From positions 1 to 7,103 of the forward strand of contig CABSKZ010000140.1 of NCBI GenBank assembly GCA_902478395.1: 7,103 bases of DNA. The letters are read 5' to 3'. The position numbers and the translations under genes are program-made. This document shows positions 1 through 6,084 of this stretch, piece by piece. A model generated the notes under the pieces. It searched no databases, was not told where the DNA came from, and was given only the letters and a program-made list of their open reading frames with translations. The DNA is from an uncultured Eubacteriales bacterium. GTDB taxonomy: Bacteria; Bacillota; Clostridia; UBA1381; UBA9506. Numbering within the stretch: the first letter of the stretch is position 1; every line of letters begins with the position of its first letter.

Positions 1-6
1 CCTAAC

Positions 7-207
7 ATGAATACAGGTACAGTAAAATGGTTTAACTCAGAAAAAGGCTTCGGATTTATCTCCGTAGACGATGGAGATGATGTGTTTGTACACTTCTCCG
101 CAATCCTCGCAGAAGGTTATAAATCGTTAGAAGAAGGCCAGCGTGTCAGCTTCGACACGGAAAAAGGCCCCAGAGGTCTGCAGGCTGCGAACGTCCGCCT
201 GGCATAG
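7..207 (+). CDS. csp: Cold-shock domain protein (CspA family), 66 aa
   Basis: Small single-domain nucleic-acid-binding protein of the CspA/CspB family. These proteins bind single-stranded RNA/DNA in the cytoplasm and act as RNA chaperones or antiterminators. The sequence shows the full cold-shock domain: the N-terminal TGTVKWFN strand, RNP1 as KGFGFI (residues 13-18) and RNP2 as VFVHF (26-30), followed by the usual acidic loop, a VSFDTEKGPRGLQA segment and the AANV ending. The length of 66 residues is normal and no part is missing. ATG at base 7 gives the canonical MNTGTVKWFN start, but only six bases precede it, so its ribosome binding site and promoter lie outside the window. A hairpin terminator at 266-297 follows, so it is probably monocistronic or last in its unit. 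Whether it is cold-induced or constitutive cannot be seen. Confidence 0.97.
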   Translation: MNTGTVKWFNSEKGFGFISVDDGDDVFVHFSAILAEGYKSLEEGQRVSFDTEKGPRGLQAANVRLA

Positions 208-265
208 CCTTTACCGCGTGACCGTATAGCGCCATTTTTTAAAAAGAACGATTATACCGGCACAC

Positions 266-300
266 AAAGAGCCAACGGATGTTTCCGTTGGCTCTTTATT
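266..300 (+). terminator. Rho-independent terminator after csp
   Basis: A perfect 14-bp inverted repeat (266-279 with 284-297) encloses a four-base TGTT loop. The stem has a GC-rich core (GAGCCAACGG) and ends in TTT followed by ATTTAT. It lies 58 bases after the csp stop. The 5' arm starts with AAA, so it could also work weakly on the minus strand, where no gene needs it. Confidence 0.9.
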
Positions 301-320
301 TATCCAGTTGTTCCGCTTTT

Positions 321-362
321 GAAAGACAAATAGCTTAAAACAACTTAAAATTGTTGTCTTTC
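321..362. repeat. AT-rich inverted repeat upstream of the MATE promoter
   Basis: GAAAGACAA (321-329) is mirrored by TTGTCTTTC (354-362), a 9-bp perfect dyad with a 24-base centre. The centre holds two CTTAAAA direct repeats (334-340, 344-350) and an alternative inner pairing ACAAC/GTTGT (340-344 with 353-357). The element lies between the csp terminator and the -35 box at 416, so it is outside the MATE leader. It could be a regulator-binding region or a secondary hairpin for csp read-through; the sequence does not decide. Confidence 0.4.
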
Positions 363-415
363 CTTCTAATTTATTTTATCAGCGTCAAATCCTCTTATTC
401 TTACCGAAAAGAAAG

Positions 416-444
416 TTGCAAATTCCCGCTGCTTGGTGTATGAT
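416..444 (+). promoter_or_regulatory. Sigma-A type promoter for the first MATE gene
   Basis: The -35 box TTGCAA (416-421) matches TTGACA at four of six bases. After an optimal 17-base spacer, the -10 box TATGAT (439-444) matches TATAAT at five of six. Transcription would begin near 450-452, giving a leader of about 25 bases before the ATG at 476. This is the only good promoter between the csp terminator and the gene. Confidence 0.75.
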
Positions 445-475
445 ATTAAGATAAAATGGAAAGGCAGGTTGTCTG

Positions 476-1804
476 ATGTTATTTACCCGGAAGGATTTAA
501 TACGCCTGATAGTCCCGCTCATCATTGAACAGATACTCGCCGTCACCATCGGCATGGCAGACACCATGATGGTTTCCAGCGTAGGTGAAGCGGCGGTTTC
601 CGGCATTTCACTGGTTGATACCGTAAATATTCTTCTGATTAATGTATTTTCCGCTTTGGCGACCGGAGGCGCGGTGGTGTCTTCACAATACCTAGGCCGC
701 AGCGACCAGCAAAACGCCTGCGTAGCCGCAAAACAACTTCTTTTATCTATCACTTTGCTTTCGGTCGGAATCATGGCGGTTGCCCTGATTTTCAACACGC
801 CGATTATTAAGGTTGTATTTGGTAAAATCGATGCAGATGTCATGCAAAATGCAAGAATCTACTTCTACCTTTCCGCACTGTCATATCCCTTTCTTGCCAT
901 ATTCAACGCTGGGGCGGCGCTGTTCCGGACTATGAACAACGCCAAAATATCGATGTTTACTTCTATATTGATGAATATAATCAACATCAGCGGCAACGCC
1001 CTGCTGATATTTGTATTTCAGATGGGTGTCACCGGCGCGGCATTGGCGTCTCTCGCTTCAAGAATGGCAGGTGCGGTAATCATGGTCCTGCTGCTGCGTA
1101 ATTCAAGTAACCGGATATACATAGATACATTCAAAAAATGGCGGTTTGACGGGAAGATGATTAAAAGCATTTTGAGAATCGGCATTCCCAGCGGATTAGA
1201 AAACGGCATCTTCCAAGTCGGCAAAATATTGGTTCAGGGATTGATTGCTTCCTTCGGAACAATGGCAATCGCCGCCAACGCCGTGGCCAACAACTTTGCG
1301 GCAATAGAGGTGCTCCCCGGCTCCGCAATCGGCCTCGCACTGATAACAGTTGTAGGCCAATGTGTCGGTGCACAGGATTACGTGCAGGCAAAGCAGTACA
1401 TCAAAAAACTGATGATGATAACCTATATCGCAATGGGCCTGTTAAACGGCATCGTACTTCTTTTGTTGAATCCACTCGTCGGTATCTACAGTCTTTCTCC
1501 GGAGACAGCCCAGCTGGCCAAACAGCTTCTGCTCTATCATACGATTTGCTGTACCGTCATCTGGCCAATGTCCTTTACCTTCCCCAACGCGCTCCGGGCC
1601 GCAAACGACGTGAAGTTTACCATGATTGTTTCCATCATCTCCATGTGGACCTTCCGCATCGGTATGAGCTATATTCTCGCGCGGGGTTTCCAGCTTGGTG
1701 TCCTCGGCGTCTGGATTGCAATGACCATCGACTGGGCCGTGCGCGCGTCGACGTTCCTCATCCGCTATCTGCGCGGGAAATGGCAGACGAAACAGCTGAT
1801 ATAA
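476..1804 (+). CDS. MATE family multidrug/toxin efflux transporter, 442 aa
   Basis: Polytopic inner-membrane antiporter of the MATE (NorM/DinF-related) family, expected to export cationic drugs or metabolites in exchange for Na+ or H+. The 442 residues match the usual 440-460, with about 12 hydrophobic segments in two MatE halves (roughly 10-205 and 230-430). Family landmarks include the TM1 proline (P14) and acidic residue D29 in GMADTMMV, the GGAVVSSQYLGR segment (64-75), and its counterpart in the second half, LITVVGQCVGAQ (289-300), showing the internal duplication. ATG is chosen because the purine-rich GGAAAGGCAGG (458-468) ends seven bases upstream. The gene has its own promoter (416-444) and a strong terminator (1844-1894), so it appears monocistronic. 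Substrate and coupling ion cannot be read from sequence. It differs strongly from the second MATE protein in the window, so this is not a recent duplication. Confidence 0.95.
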   Translation: MLFTRKDLIRLIVPLIIEQILAVTIGMADTMMVSSVGEAAVSGISLVDTVNILLINVFSALATGGAVVSSQYLGRSDQQNACVAAKQLLLSITLLSVGIMAVALIFNTPIIKVVFGKIDADVMQNARIYFYLSALSYPFLAIFNAGAALFRTMNNAKISMFTSILMNIINISGNALLIFVFQMGVTGAALASLASRMAGAVIMVLLLRNSSNRIYIDTFKKWRFDGKMIKSILRIGIPSGLENGIFQVGKILVQGLIASFGTMAIAANAVANNFAAIEVLPGSAIGLALITVVGQCVGAQDYVQAKQYIKKLMMITYIAMGLLNGIVLLLLNPLVGIYSLSPETAQLAKQLLLYHTICCTVIWPMSFTFPNALRAANDVKFTMIVSIISMWTFRIGMSYILARGFQLGVLGVWIAMTIDWAVRASTFLIRYLRGKWQTKQLI

Positions 1805-1833
1805 AACAATCAAAATAACGGTACATAAGTTTT

Positions 1834-2085
1834 CTAAGAATTAAAAAAGCAATCCGGCTGATTACAGAAGTAATAATCTGCCGGATTGCTTTTTGCTCTC
1901 TTGAGCCGTATATAACATGCTTTTGACTCCCAGACTGCACAAAACCTTGCGCTGTCTACTGCCTGAATATGTAGCAAAAACGCTGCAACTACAACCATAT
2001 ACAGAAAAAACTGCCATACAATCATAAAGGTACGTGCTAGCTGTTTTTGCCGTTTTTCTGCCGACTTTCCAGTTAAAGACGCCAT
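1834..2085 (-). CDS. Doubtful small ORF, 83 codons, one predicted membrane segment
   Basis: Not recognised as any family. The N-terminus is basic (GKSAEKRQKQLAR, residues 6-18) and is followed by one strongly hydrophobic stretch (about 20-40, MIVWQFFLYMVVVAAFLL), which looks like a small single-pass membrane protein. The rest (44-83) contains five cysteines and no clear domain. In favour: AAGGA (2093-2097) lies seven bases before the ATG, and a fair promoter sits at 2176-2205. Against: the last 20 or so codons are the terminator hairpin 1844-1894, and the TAG stop lies just past its T-run, so a terminated mRNA would lack a stop. It may be a non-coding stretch, the decayed end of a shorter gene, or a nonstop-type ORF. 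A competing ATG at 2089 in another frame has only a three-base spacing. If real, it lies downstream of the second MATE gene on the same strand. Confidence 0.25.
   Translation of the reverse strand: MASLTGKSAEKRQKQLARTFMIVWQFFLYMVVVAAFLLHIQAVDSARFCAVWESKACYIRLKRAKSNPADYYFCNQPDCFFNS
1844..1894. terminator. Strong bidirectional terminator between convergent genes
   Basis: A 15-bp perfect stem (1844-1858 with 1880-1894, AAAAAGCAATCCGGC and its complement) extends past one T/T mismatch by five more pairs (1860-1864 with 1874-1878), leaving a nine-base loop. On the plus strand it ends in TTTTT 40 bases after the MATE stop. On the minus strand it ends in six T (A1843-1848 as written). It therefore suits both the plus-strand MATE gene and any minus-strand transcript from 1895-3529. 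Confidence 0.9.
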
Positions 2086-2175
2086 TCATCGTTCCTTTTT
2101 CTGCGTCAGGAAACAACTTGCCCCTCCCGTTGCTTGCCCCGGCTTCACTGGAAACATGCAACGCATCCCGCCAAT

Positions 2176-2205
2176 AGTATAATCAGTTTGTTTCCGGACG
2201 GGCAA
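2176..2205 (-). promoter_or_regulatory. Possible promoter for the small minus-strand ORF
   Basis: On the minus strand TTGCCC (2200-2205, four of six matches to TTGACA) is followed after 18 bases by TATACT (2176-2181, five of six matches to TATAAT). It overlaps the last codons of the second MATE gene. Transcription would start near 2169, about 84 bases before the small ORF. The match is fair rather than strong and could be chance. Confidence 0.3.
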
Positions 2206-3529
2206 TCCCCTTTTGCCAGTTTCCTTTGAGATAAAAAATAACCGACAGAACCGAAGCCGCCGACCAGCCAACCGGCCACGAGGCCCAAATTCCTGTTTCT
2301 CCGAAATACCACGCAAACACGAAAGCAAGAACGGTCCGCAGGACCAAATCGGCAAACGTCGTTATTGTAAAATACACAGTTGCGCCAGCGCCGCGTAGCA
2401 CGCTGTCCATAATCAATTTCACCAAAATGACAATGTAGAATGGCGAAACTATCCGTAAAAAGGTCATTCCAACTGCAACCGCCTGTTCGCTGGGGGTGCT
2501 CATAAACAAATAAACCATATGCCTGCTAAAAACAAAAAATGCGATAAAGAACGGCACGGCTACACAGACGCCCATCACCAGGCCGGCGCGAAGCCCCTGC
2601 CGGACTCGTTCCGGCTTCTGCGCCCCGATGTTTTGCGCCGTAAAGCTTGAAACGCCGTTTGACAGCGCGGAAAACGAGGTAATCGCAAACGTATTGAGTC
2701 TGACCGCCGCGCTGTATCCCGCAATGACGGCTGACCCATAACCGTTTATCAGCCACTGGATAAATAAATTTCCTACCGAAACAAAGCTCTGCTGCAAAAT
2801 ACTTGGCACAGCGATTTTACTAATGCGCCCCAGCATCGAAGCGGAAAACATCCGGATTTTCCCTTCCGTTTCAATCAAGCGGATTCTTTTTAACAAAAAC
2901 AGCAGTGCCAGCAGCGACGCAACGCCCTGCGCAAGGAAAGTCGCCCATGCCACCCCCGCGACCCCCATCCGGAAACAGATAACAAATACCAGATCTAAAA
3001 TGATGTTGCCCACAGAAGAGGCAATCAAAAATATCAGCGGCGTATTCGAATCACCCAATGCTGTAAAAATTCCCGTACAGATATTGTATAAAAACAGAAA
3101 TACAAGCCCCAGAATATACACACCGAGATAGAGGGAAGCATCCGGAAAAATATTTTCCGGCGTTTTCAGCATCGTAATCAGTTTCCCACAAAAAACCGTA
3201 CCGAAAACAGTAAAAATTACGCTCAAACACAATATGGAAAAGATGGATGTGAATACAGCCGTTTTCATCTCTTTATATTGTTTTGCACCAAAAAGCTGAG
3301 ATATTACAACGGAACATCCAATATTCGATCCAATCCCAACCGCCATGAATATCATCGTTACCGGATAAGAAGCGCCGATTGCCGCCAACGCCTCTTCACT
3401 AACAAACTGCCCCGCTATTACGCTGTCCGCTATATTGTACATTTGCTGGAATGCGACGCTTAAAAGCATCGGGAGGGAAAATCTCCACAGAATGCCGCCC
3501 GGCTTTCCTTCTGTCATATCTTTAATCAA
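2183..3529 (-). CDS. MATE family efflux transporter, 448 aa, TTG start
   Basis: Second multidrug and toxic compound extrusion protein, an integral membrane antiporter with about 12 transmembrane segments in two MatE halves (roughly 15-215 and 235-435). It opens with the motif common in clostridial MATE proteins, MTEGKPGGILWRFSLPMLLS, then TM1 with the acidic residue D35 in NIADSVIAG, then ISQLFGAK (76-83), GNIILDLVF (174-182), SFTAQNIGAQ (295-304) and DSVLRGAGAT (375-384). The 448 residues are full length. The start is TTG at 3529: AGGAAGG (3537-3543) ends seven bases before it, while the next candidate, ATG at 3517 (residue 5), would sit 19 bases away. The gene points toward the first MATE gene, and fbp lies 306 bases upstream on the same strand. 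The spacing and a hairpin suggest a separate transcription unit. Substrate is unknown; the sequence shows no regulator gene nearby. Confidence 0.95.
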   Translation of the reverse strand: MIKDMTEGKPGGILWRFSLPMLLSVAFQQMYNIADSVIAGQFVSEEALAAIGASYPVTMIFMAVGIGSNIGCSVVISQLFGAKQYKEMKTAVFTSIFSILCLSVIFTVFGTVFCGKLITMLKTPENIFPDASLYLGVYILGLVFLFLYNICTGIFTALGDSNTPLIFLIASSVGNIILDLVFVICFRMGVAGVAWATFLAQGVASLLALLFLLKRIRLIETEGKIRMFSASMLGRISKIAVPSILQQSFVSVGNLFIQWLINGYGSAVIAGYSAAVRLNTFAITSFSALSNGVSSFTAQNIGAQKPERVRQGLRAGLVMGVCVAVPFFIAFFVFSRHMVYLFMSTPSEQAVAVGMTFLRIVSPFYIVILVKLIMDSVLRGAGATVYFTITTFADLVLRTVLAFVFAWYFGETGIWASWPVGWSAASVLSVIFYLKGNWQKGIARPETN

Positions 3530-3536
3530 AACTTTT

Positions 3537-3543
3537 CCTTCCT
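3537..3543 (-). promoter_or_regulatory. Ribosome binding site that selects the TTG start
   Basis: On the minus strand AGGAAGG lies seven bases from TTG (3527-3529). This spacing is ideal for TTG and too long for the downstream ATG at 3517, so it fixes the start of the second MATE gene. Confidence 0.8.
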
Positions 3544-3603
3544 AACTCTGGCATGTACTAACGTCCTCATTTGAACTGACCGATAGAATATGCCGTATGT
3601 ATT

Positions 3604-3646
3604 TTTTCCTAGCGGCAGATGCCAAAATTATCTGCCGCCTGGAAAA
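3604..3646. repeat. Long interrupted hairpin in the MATE upstream region
   Basis: GCGGCAGAT (3612-3620) pairs with ATCTGCCGC (3630-3638) around a nine-base loop. After a 2x2 internal mismatch the pairing resumes for six more bases (3604-3609 with 3641-3646, TTTTCC/GGAAAA). There is no T-run after the stem on the minus strand, so it does not look like a terminator for that direction. It lies 75-117 bases upstream of the TTG start, so it may be a leader structure or an operator. Confidence 0.6.
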
Positions 3647-3672
3647 TGCGATATTGTTAATTATTCCCGCAT

Positions 3673-3697
3673 GCCAAAACTGCAAAATAGTTTTGCC
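3673..3697. repeat. Operator-like imperfect palindrome
   Basis: Nine-base arms (GCCAAAACT at 3673-3681 and AGTTTTGCC at 3689-3697) match with one mismatch around a seven-base centre. The overlapping 9-mer ATGCCAAAA (3671-3679) recurs at 3619-3627 in the neighbouring hairpin. The spacing and size suit a dimeric regulator site upstream of the second MATE gene, but no regulator is identified. Confidence 0.35.
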
Positions 3698-3802
3698 GCG
3701 CCGTTTTATTTCGCGATATGATTGACCCTATAGCTGCCGTTTATAAAACAACAGACGCCAGAGGTTATCGCATAGGCTGCAAAAAAGCACGTCATACAGG
3801 CG

Positions 3803-3827
3803 GACCGGCTCCAAACCATAGCCGGTC
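3803..3827 (-). terminator. Hairpin at the 3' end of fbp, probable weak terminator
   Basis: GACCGGCT (3803-3810) pairs with AGCCGGTC (3820-3827), an 8-bp GC-rich stem with a nine-base loop, beginning nine bases past the fbp stop. No T-run follows directly; the nearest on the minus strand is six T at 3781-3786, 16 bases later. The loop bases CCAAAC (3811-3816) also match GTTTGG (3828-3833), so two alternative hairpins are possible. It is probably the end of the fbp transcript, but not a textbook terminator. Confidence 0.45.
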
Positions 3828-3835
3828 GTTTGGTT

Positions 3836-5824
3836 TTACATATCCGTTTCTGAAAAACTGCCTTTTTTATATTCTTCCAGCAGTTGCTCCAAATCTTCAA
3901 TTTGTTCTTTGAGTTCCCTGCCGATATCCGTATCCGCCACCAGCATCCGCTGGACTGTCTTTTCCACGACAACTGTTGTGGAATGGATATCCAGCTCCTC
4001 CTCAATCGCCTTCGCTGTGGACGAAAACGGCTGATGGGAGGTCAGAAGCATCCCGTAGGAATTGTAAATCAACGTATAGCCCGCGATTCCAGTTTTGGCC
4101 TGATAAGCCTTTGACAGGCCGCCGTCAATAATGAATACCTTGCCGCCGGCCTTAATCGGCGTTTCGCCGTTTTTGTATTCCACCGGAACATGGCCGTTCA
4201 TAATATGTCCTGTTTCCGGATTTAACCCAAACTCCTTTAAAATCTGGGTTGCCAGCTTTTCATCATCCAGCATGGAATAGTAAATGTTTTTTGTTTCTTT
4301 TGAAAGACTCTTATCTTCCAGCAGATAGTTTTCAAAGCTGGCCATCTTATTTTTCCCAAACAGGGGCGACGTGCTGCCGCACCAGAGATACCACATGAAG
4401 TCCAAACATTTTTGTTTTTCGCGGTTCGATTCAGGAAGAAAATAGCCTCTCCGCATCATGCTGTCCGCGTAATCCAGAAGCGCCCTCCCGCTGACTTCTT
4501 CCCTGCCGGTGTCAAAACTTTTAAATGTCCCGTCCGCATTCACAGGAATACAGCCGTGATACAGCAAGTTTCCATTGAAAATCTTATACATGCTGCCCTT
4601 CGAATATAAAAAACGCACATGCTTCTGGAGCCTGCCGCTGTGGGAAAAATTCGTTTTAAGCCGCTCCATGACCTCGCGTTCCTCAGTCGTCAGCTGATAA
4701 GGATTTTTCGGATCCACCGTTGGAAATTTCGCATCCAATAGCGGATATTCTTTCCCTTCAATCGTGACTGTTCCAGCTTTATAGTCAATCTGGCTTAGCA
4801 ACAGACGGTCATCCATTTTATAATTCGGATTACGGGAAATCACAAGGCTTTCCAATTTGATTTCTATGACGGCAATCGCCTTATGGATTTTTGCGATAAT
4901 CTCCAAATCCTTTTCCGAATCGGCCCCATAATTGTATACCGGCTGGAAGCAGCTGCATGCGTCGTCCCCATAAATATTAAGCGCAAAAGTAACCAGCGGG
5001 CGCAGGCTAATGCCGTAACCATCCTCAATCGTGCTGAGCGTATTATACCGTGCCGCATTGCGCAGCACTGTCGCAATGCAGGCCAGGCTTCCCGCGGCAG
5101 CCCCCATCCATACTGCGTCATGGTTGCCCCATTGAATGTCGACGCAGTGGTGGTGCATCAGCGTATCCATAATCACATCCGCGCCAGGCCCCCGGTCAAA
5201 AATATCACCGATGATATGCAGCCGGTCCACCGCAAGCCGCTGTATCAGATGGGACAGTTCAATAATAAACGCGTCTGCCCGTTCCGTTTTAATGATGGTA
5301 GAGATGATGCCTGCATAGTATTGCTGCTTATTGTGAAAATCGTTATGTTCATGCAAAAGCTCTTCAATGATATATTCAAAGTCCTTCGGCAGGGCTTTCC
5401 GAACTTTCGAGCGTGTGTATTTGGACGCGACGACACGGCAGATGTCTACCAGCCGGTAAAGTGTGATTTTATACCAGTCCTGGAGATTGGTAACCTCTTT
5501 TTTTATAATCTGGAGTTTTTCCTCCGGATAATAAATCAGCGTCGCAAGACTCCTCCGCTCCGCATGCGTCAAGGCGGTGCCGAACTGCTCGTCAATCTTT
5601 TTCTTAATAACGCCAGATCCATTTTTTAAAATGTGGTGAAACGCTTCGTTTTCGCCGTGCAAATCGCTCAAAAAATGCTCTGTTCCCTTTGGGAGATTCA
5701 AAATTGCGTTCAGATTTATAATTTCAGAACTGGCTGCCTGCACATTTGGATATTGCCTCGACAGCAGCTTTAAAAACTTTTGATTTCTAGATGCCATATT
5801 CGCTATCATTGCCTTTCTGCCCAC
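3836..5824 (-). CDS. fbp: Fructose-1,6-bisphosphatase, class III
   Basis: Cytoplasmic gluconeogenic enzyme that hydrolyses fructose 1,6-bisphosphate to fructose 6-phosphate and phosphate. Class III is the Firmicute type related to B. subtilis Fbp, a metal-dependent enzyme of the metallophosphoesterase fold and unrelated in sequence to class I/II. Metal-ligand motifs are visible in order: SDLHGE (53-58), GDIFDRG (206-212), GNHD (233-236) and NGHVPV (543-548), with the typical N-terminal block EIINLNAILNLPKGTEHFLSDLHG and GGLSKAY at 568-574. The last 30 residues are charged and probably coiled (about 636-653). At 662 residues it is full length for the family. The GTG start is chosen because AGGTGA (5829-5834) lies four bases before it; ATG codons at residues 6 and 10 are alternatives with poorer sites. 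It has its own near-consensus promoter (5944-5972), a leader of about 110 bases and a hairpin at its end, so it is probably monocistronic. Confidence 0.97.
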   Translation of the reverse strand: MGRKAMIANMASRNQKFLKLLSRQYPNVQAASSEIINLNAILNLPKGTEHFLSDLHGENEAFHHILKNGSGVIKKKIDEQFGTALTHAERRSLATLIYYPEEKLQIIKKEVTNLQDWYKITLYRLVDICRVVASKYTRSKVRKALPKDFEYIIEELLHEHNDFHNKQQYYAGIISTIIKTERADAFIIELSHLIQRLAVDRLHIIGDIFDRGPGADVIMDTLMHHHCVDIQWGNHDAVWMGAAAGSLACIATVLRNAARYNTLSTIEDGYGISLRPLVTFALNIYGDDACSCFQPVYNYGADSEKDLEIIAKIHKAIAVIEIKLESLVISRNPNYKMDDRLLLSQIDYKAGTVTIEGKEYPLLDAKFPTVDPKNPYQLTTEEREVMERLKTNFSHSGRLQKHVRFLYSKGSMYKIFNGNLLYHGCIPVNADGTFKSFDTGREEVSGRALLDYADSMMRRGYFLPESNREKQKCLDFMWYLWCGSTSPLFGKNKMASFENYLLEDKSLSKETKNIYYSMLDDEKLATQILKEFGLNPETGHIMNGHVPVEYKNGETPIKAGGKVFIIDGGLSKAYQAKTGIAGYTLIYNSYGMLLTSHQPFSSTAKAIEEELDIHSTTVVVEKTVQRMLVADTDIGRELKEQIEDLEQLLEEYKKGSFSETDM

Positions 5825-5828
5825 AAGT

Positions 5829-5834
5829 TCACCT
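5829..5834 (-). promoter_or_regulatory. Ribosome binding site for fbp (GTG start)
   Basis: AGGTGA on the minus strand is a six-base match to the anti-Shine-Dalgarno core, four bases before GTG at 5824. It favours the GTG over ATG at 5809 or 5797. Confidence 0.7.
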
Positions 5835-5842
5835 GTGCTTAC

Positions 5843-5868
5843 AGCCCGTCCGTGAGCAGGACAAGGCT
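5843..5868 (-). promoter_or_regulatory. Leader hairpin just upstream of the fbp ribosome binding site
   Basis: AGCC (5843-5846) pairs with GGCT (5865-5868), and GTCC (5848-5851) pairs with GGAC (5859-5862). A small 1x2 internal loop separates them and a seven-base loop closes them. It lies within the predicted fbp leader, eight bases upstream of AGGTGA. It is not a recognised riboswitch; the stem is short and its role is unknown. Confidence 0.35.
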
Positions 5869-5943
5869 CGCATAATCATAGCCGCAGGAGAATAACAGCT
5901 AAACCTGCCAACTGATTTCCATCCCCATCAACCGGCCATTGTT

Positions 5944-5972
5944 ATTATACTCCTTCGATTCGCTCCGGTCAA
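5944..5972 (-). promoter_or_regulatory. Near-consensus sigma-A promoter for fbp
   Basis: On the minus strand TTGACC (5967-5972) is five of six to TTGACA. A 17-base spacer follows, then a perfect TATAAT (5944-5949). Transcription should start near 5937, leaving about 112 bases of leader before the GTG. It lies downstream of the stop of the neighbouring membrane-protein gene, so fbp can be expressed independently of it. No cre-like (CcpA) site was seen around it. Confidence 0.88.
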
Positions 5973-5999
5973 TAAAATTCTCAAATTCACCGGCGTTCC

Positions 6000-6027
6000 C
6001 TTCCGCACAAAAAATACTAAGCGGAAG
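6000..6027. repeat. Inverted repeat between the membrane-protein gene and fbp
   Basis: CTTCCGC (6000-6006) and GCGGAAG (6021-6027) form a 7-bp perfect dyad with a 14-base A/T-rich loop. It lies between the stop at 6085 and the fbp promoter. On the minus strand the T-run is in the loop and not after the stem, so it is not a canonical terminator. It may still be the end of the upstream transcript or a regulator site. Confidence 0.35.
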
Positions 6028-6084
6028 CTACATATATATTATTCCCATTTATCATGCCGATAACAGATTGTCTGCGATTTAATA

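Larger units (their letters stand above)
1805..2182. other. Intergenic stretch between two convergent MATE genes
   Basis: This stretch contains the bidirectional terminator (1844-1894), the doubtful 83-codon ORF and its possible promoter. At 2117-2140 the octamer CTTGCCCC occurs twice, 16 bases apart. CGTTGC (2128-2133) and GCAACG (2158-2163) form a 6-bp dyad with a 24-base centre, and GGAAAC occurs at 2109-2114 and 2150-2155. No T-tract terminator lies directly after the minus-strand MATE stop, so that transcript may run on to the hairpin at 1844-1894. No RNA gene was recognised. Confidence 0.6.
3530..3835. other. Intergenic region between fbp and the second MATE gene
   Basis: This 306-base stretch has no supportable gene. 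From fbp toward MATE it holds the hairpin at 3803-3827, a T-run on the minus strand (3781-3786), the palindrome at 3673-3697, the hairpin at 3604-3646 and the ribosome binding site at 3537-3543. No convincing promoter was found. The best -35 candidates are two TTGGCA hexamers on the minus strand, inside the repeated TTTTGGCAT, but neither has a good -10 box at 16-18 bases. Confidence 0.6.

Noticed and set aside
251..256. TATAAT on the minus strand upstream of csp's terminator
   Set aside because: No -35 box lies at a suitable distance (the hexamer there is TCCGTT) and no minus-strand gene follows.
385..843. 152-codon minus-strand ORF across the first MATE promoter and N-terminus
   Set aside because: It runs antisense through a good promoter and a conserved transporter. 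No recognisable domain; best explained as a shadow frame.
1360..1818. 152-codon plus-strand ORF in another frame of the first MATE gene
   Set aside because: It overlaps the conserved C-terminal half of the transporter in a different frame and its arginine/histidine-rich product resembles no protein; a frame shadow.
2117..2140. CTTGCCCC direct repeat with 16-base period, considered as a short tandem or CRISPR-like repeat
   Set aside because: There are only two copies of eight bases, with no third unit and no conserved spacer length; noted only as a local feature.
1862..2161. 99-codon minus-strand frame overlapping the small ORF
   Set aside because: It has no fitting ribosome binding site, its product looks random, and the ATG at 2089 in this frame is only three bases from AAGGA.
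4883..5629. 248-codon plus-strand ORF opposite fbp
   Set aside because: It lies wholly inside the coding strand of a full-length conserved enzyme, has no credible ribosome binding site or domain, and its composition is that of an antisense shadow.
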